Shown: piece by piece, positions 63,603 to 64,000 of the stretch | Position numbering within the stretch: the first letter of the stretch is position 1 | Layout of the letters: the number at the start of each line of letters is the position of its first letter | DNA from: Rhabdornis inornatus | Taxonomy: Eukaryota; Chordata; Aves; Passeriformes; Rhabdornithidae | Length of the DNA: 64,000 nucleotides | Direction of reading: 5' to 3' | Assembly (NCBI GenBank): GCA_013397075.1 | Contig: VWZS01006760.1 | Coordinates: 1 to 64,000, forward strand | Notes under the pieces: generated by a model | What the model was told of the DNA's origin: nothing | The model's database searches: none | The model's input: the letters and a program-made list of their open reading frames with translations, nothing else | Translations under genes and position numbers: made by a program

Positions 63603-64000
63603 CTGTGGAAGAAGAGACAAGGTTGCAGCAATTCCAACGGAACCAACATCGCCAAAACCACAGTGGAATGCCGAGGCAGAACAGCTCTTGCCCTGGAATG
63701 CAATCTCCAATATCTAATTTCACCTTATCTTCTCCCTATCCCACTTCATCTCTGTAGGTATAGTTTGAAAAACATGCTTAGCAATTATTGCAGCTGCAGA
63801 ACAAACCTCAGGAAAGGCCTTGGAATTCAGTGATAAGGCCATTACTTCATCCCTAAATCCTGCAGAGAGATACTCCCCTTTTTTACTGTGGATCACTAGG
63901 ATTTCACCGGACCAACCTCAAGATTTCAATGCACACAGGCTTACCTTCATTTGGAATGTTCTACTTTTACTTCCCCAAGAGAATTTCAAAGCACATACTC
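63603..64000. other. Intron, runs off the window
   Basis: No exon was recognised in these 398 bases; the rest of FRAS1 continues to higher coordinates. Confidence 0.7.

Noticed and set aside
1..64000. CRISPR array, tRNA, rRNA, bacterial operon or phage signatures
   Set aside because: None was seen. Exon-intron structure, CR1 repeats and FRAS1 show that this is vertebrate nuclear DNA.

Overview
The window is vertebrate genomic DNA, almost certainly from a bird. It contains 64 short exons of one gene separated by small introns, and several CR1-type retrotransposon 3' ends, which are the typical interspersed repeat of avian genomes. No bacterial or viral gene was seen.

Nearly the whole window is one gene on the minus strand, FRAS1 (Fraser extracellular matrix complex subunit 1). 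I placed every exon by hand from AG acceptors, GT donors (one GC donor), reading-phase continuity and resemblance to the mammalian protein as I remember it. The 64 exons join into one open frame of 10,992 nt (3,663 codons plus stop), with phase agreeing at all 63 junctions. The 5' end of the gene (signal peptide and first VWC domains, roughly 330 residues in mammals) lies beyond position 64,000.

Reading the gene 5' to 3', that is from high to low coordinates: the end of one VWC domain and one complete VWC domain (63602-62563); fourteen furin-like cysteine repeats, one per exon, in large introns (60779-37602); twelve CSPG/NG2 repeats over 27 exons (37310-12239); five Calx-beta domains over nine exons (11984-7142); a conserved C-terminal ectodomain (6979-1638); and a last exon with a basic protease-like motif, a transmembrane helix and a cytoplasmic tail ending in the PDZ ligand TEV (1223-639). 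The only poly(A) signal I see follows the stop by about 40 nt.

Left of the gene, positions 1 to about 310 are a CpG island, probably the promoter or first exon of the next gene. By mammalian gene order this could be ANXA3, but the sequence does not prove it.

FRAS1 works as a single structural protein. The cysteine-rich N-terminal region and the CSPG array make up the long extracellular part that assembles with FREM1 and FREM2 under epithelial basement membranes. The Calx-beta domains carry acidic calcium-binding loops. The tail binds the PDZ scaffold GRIP1 for delivery to the basal surface. Non-coding points of interest are a perfect 30-bp inverted repeat (30032-30104), a GC-AG intron, a 33-nt microexon, and an AT-rich possible regulatory element near 47.8-48.25 kb. 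I found no clearly new biological system.
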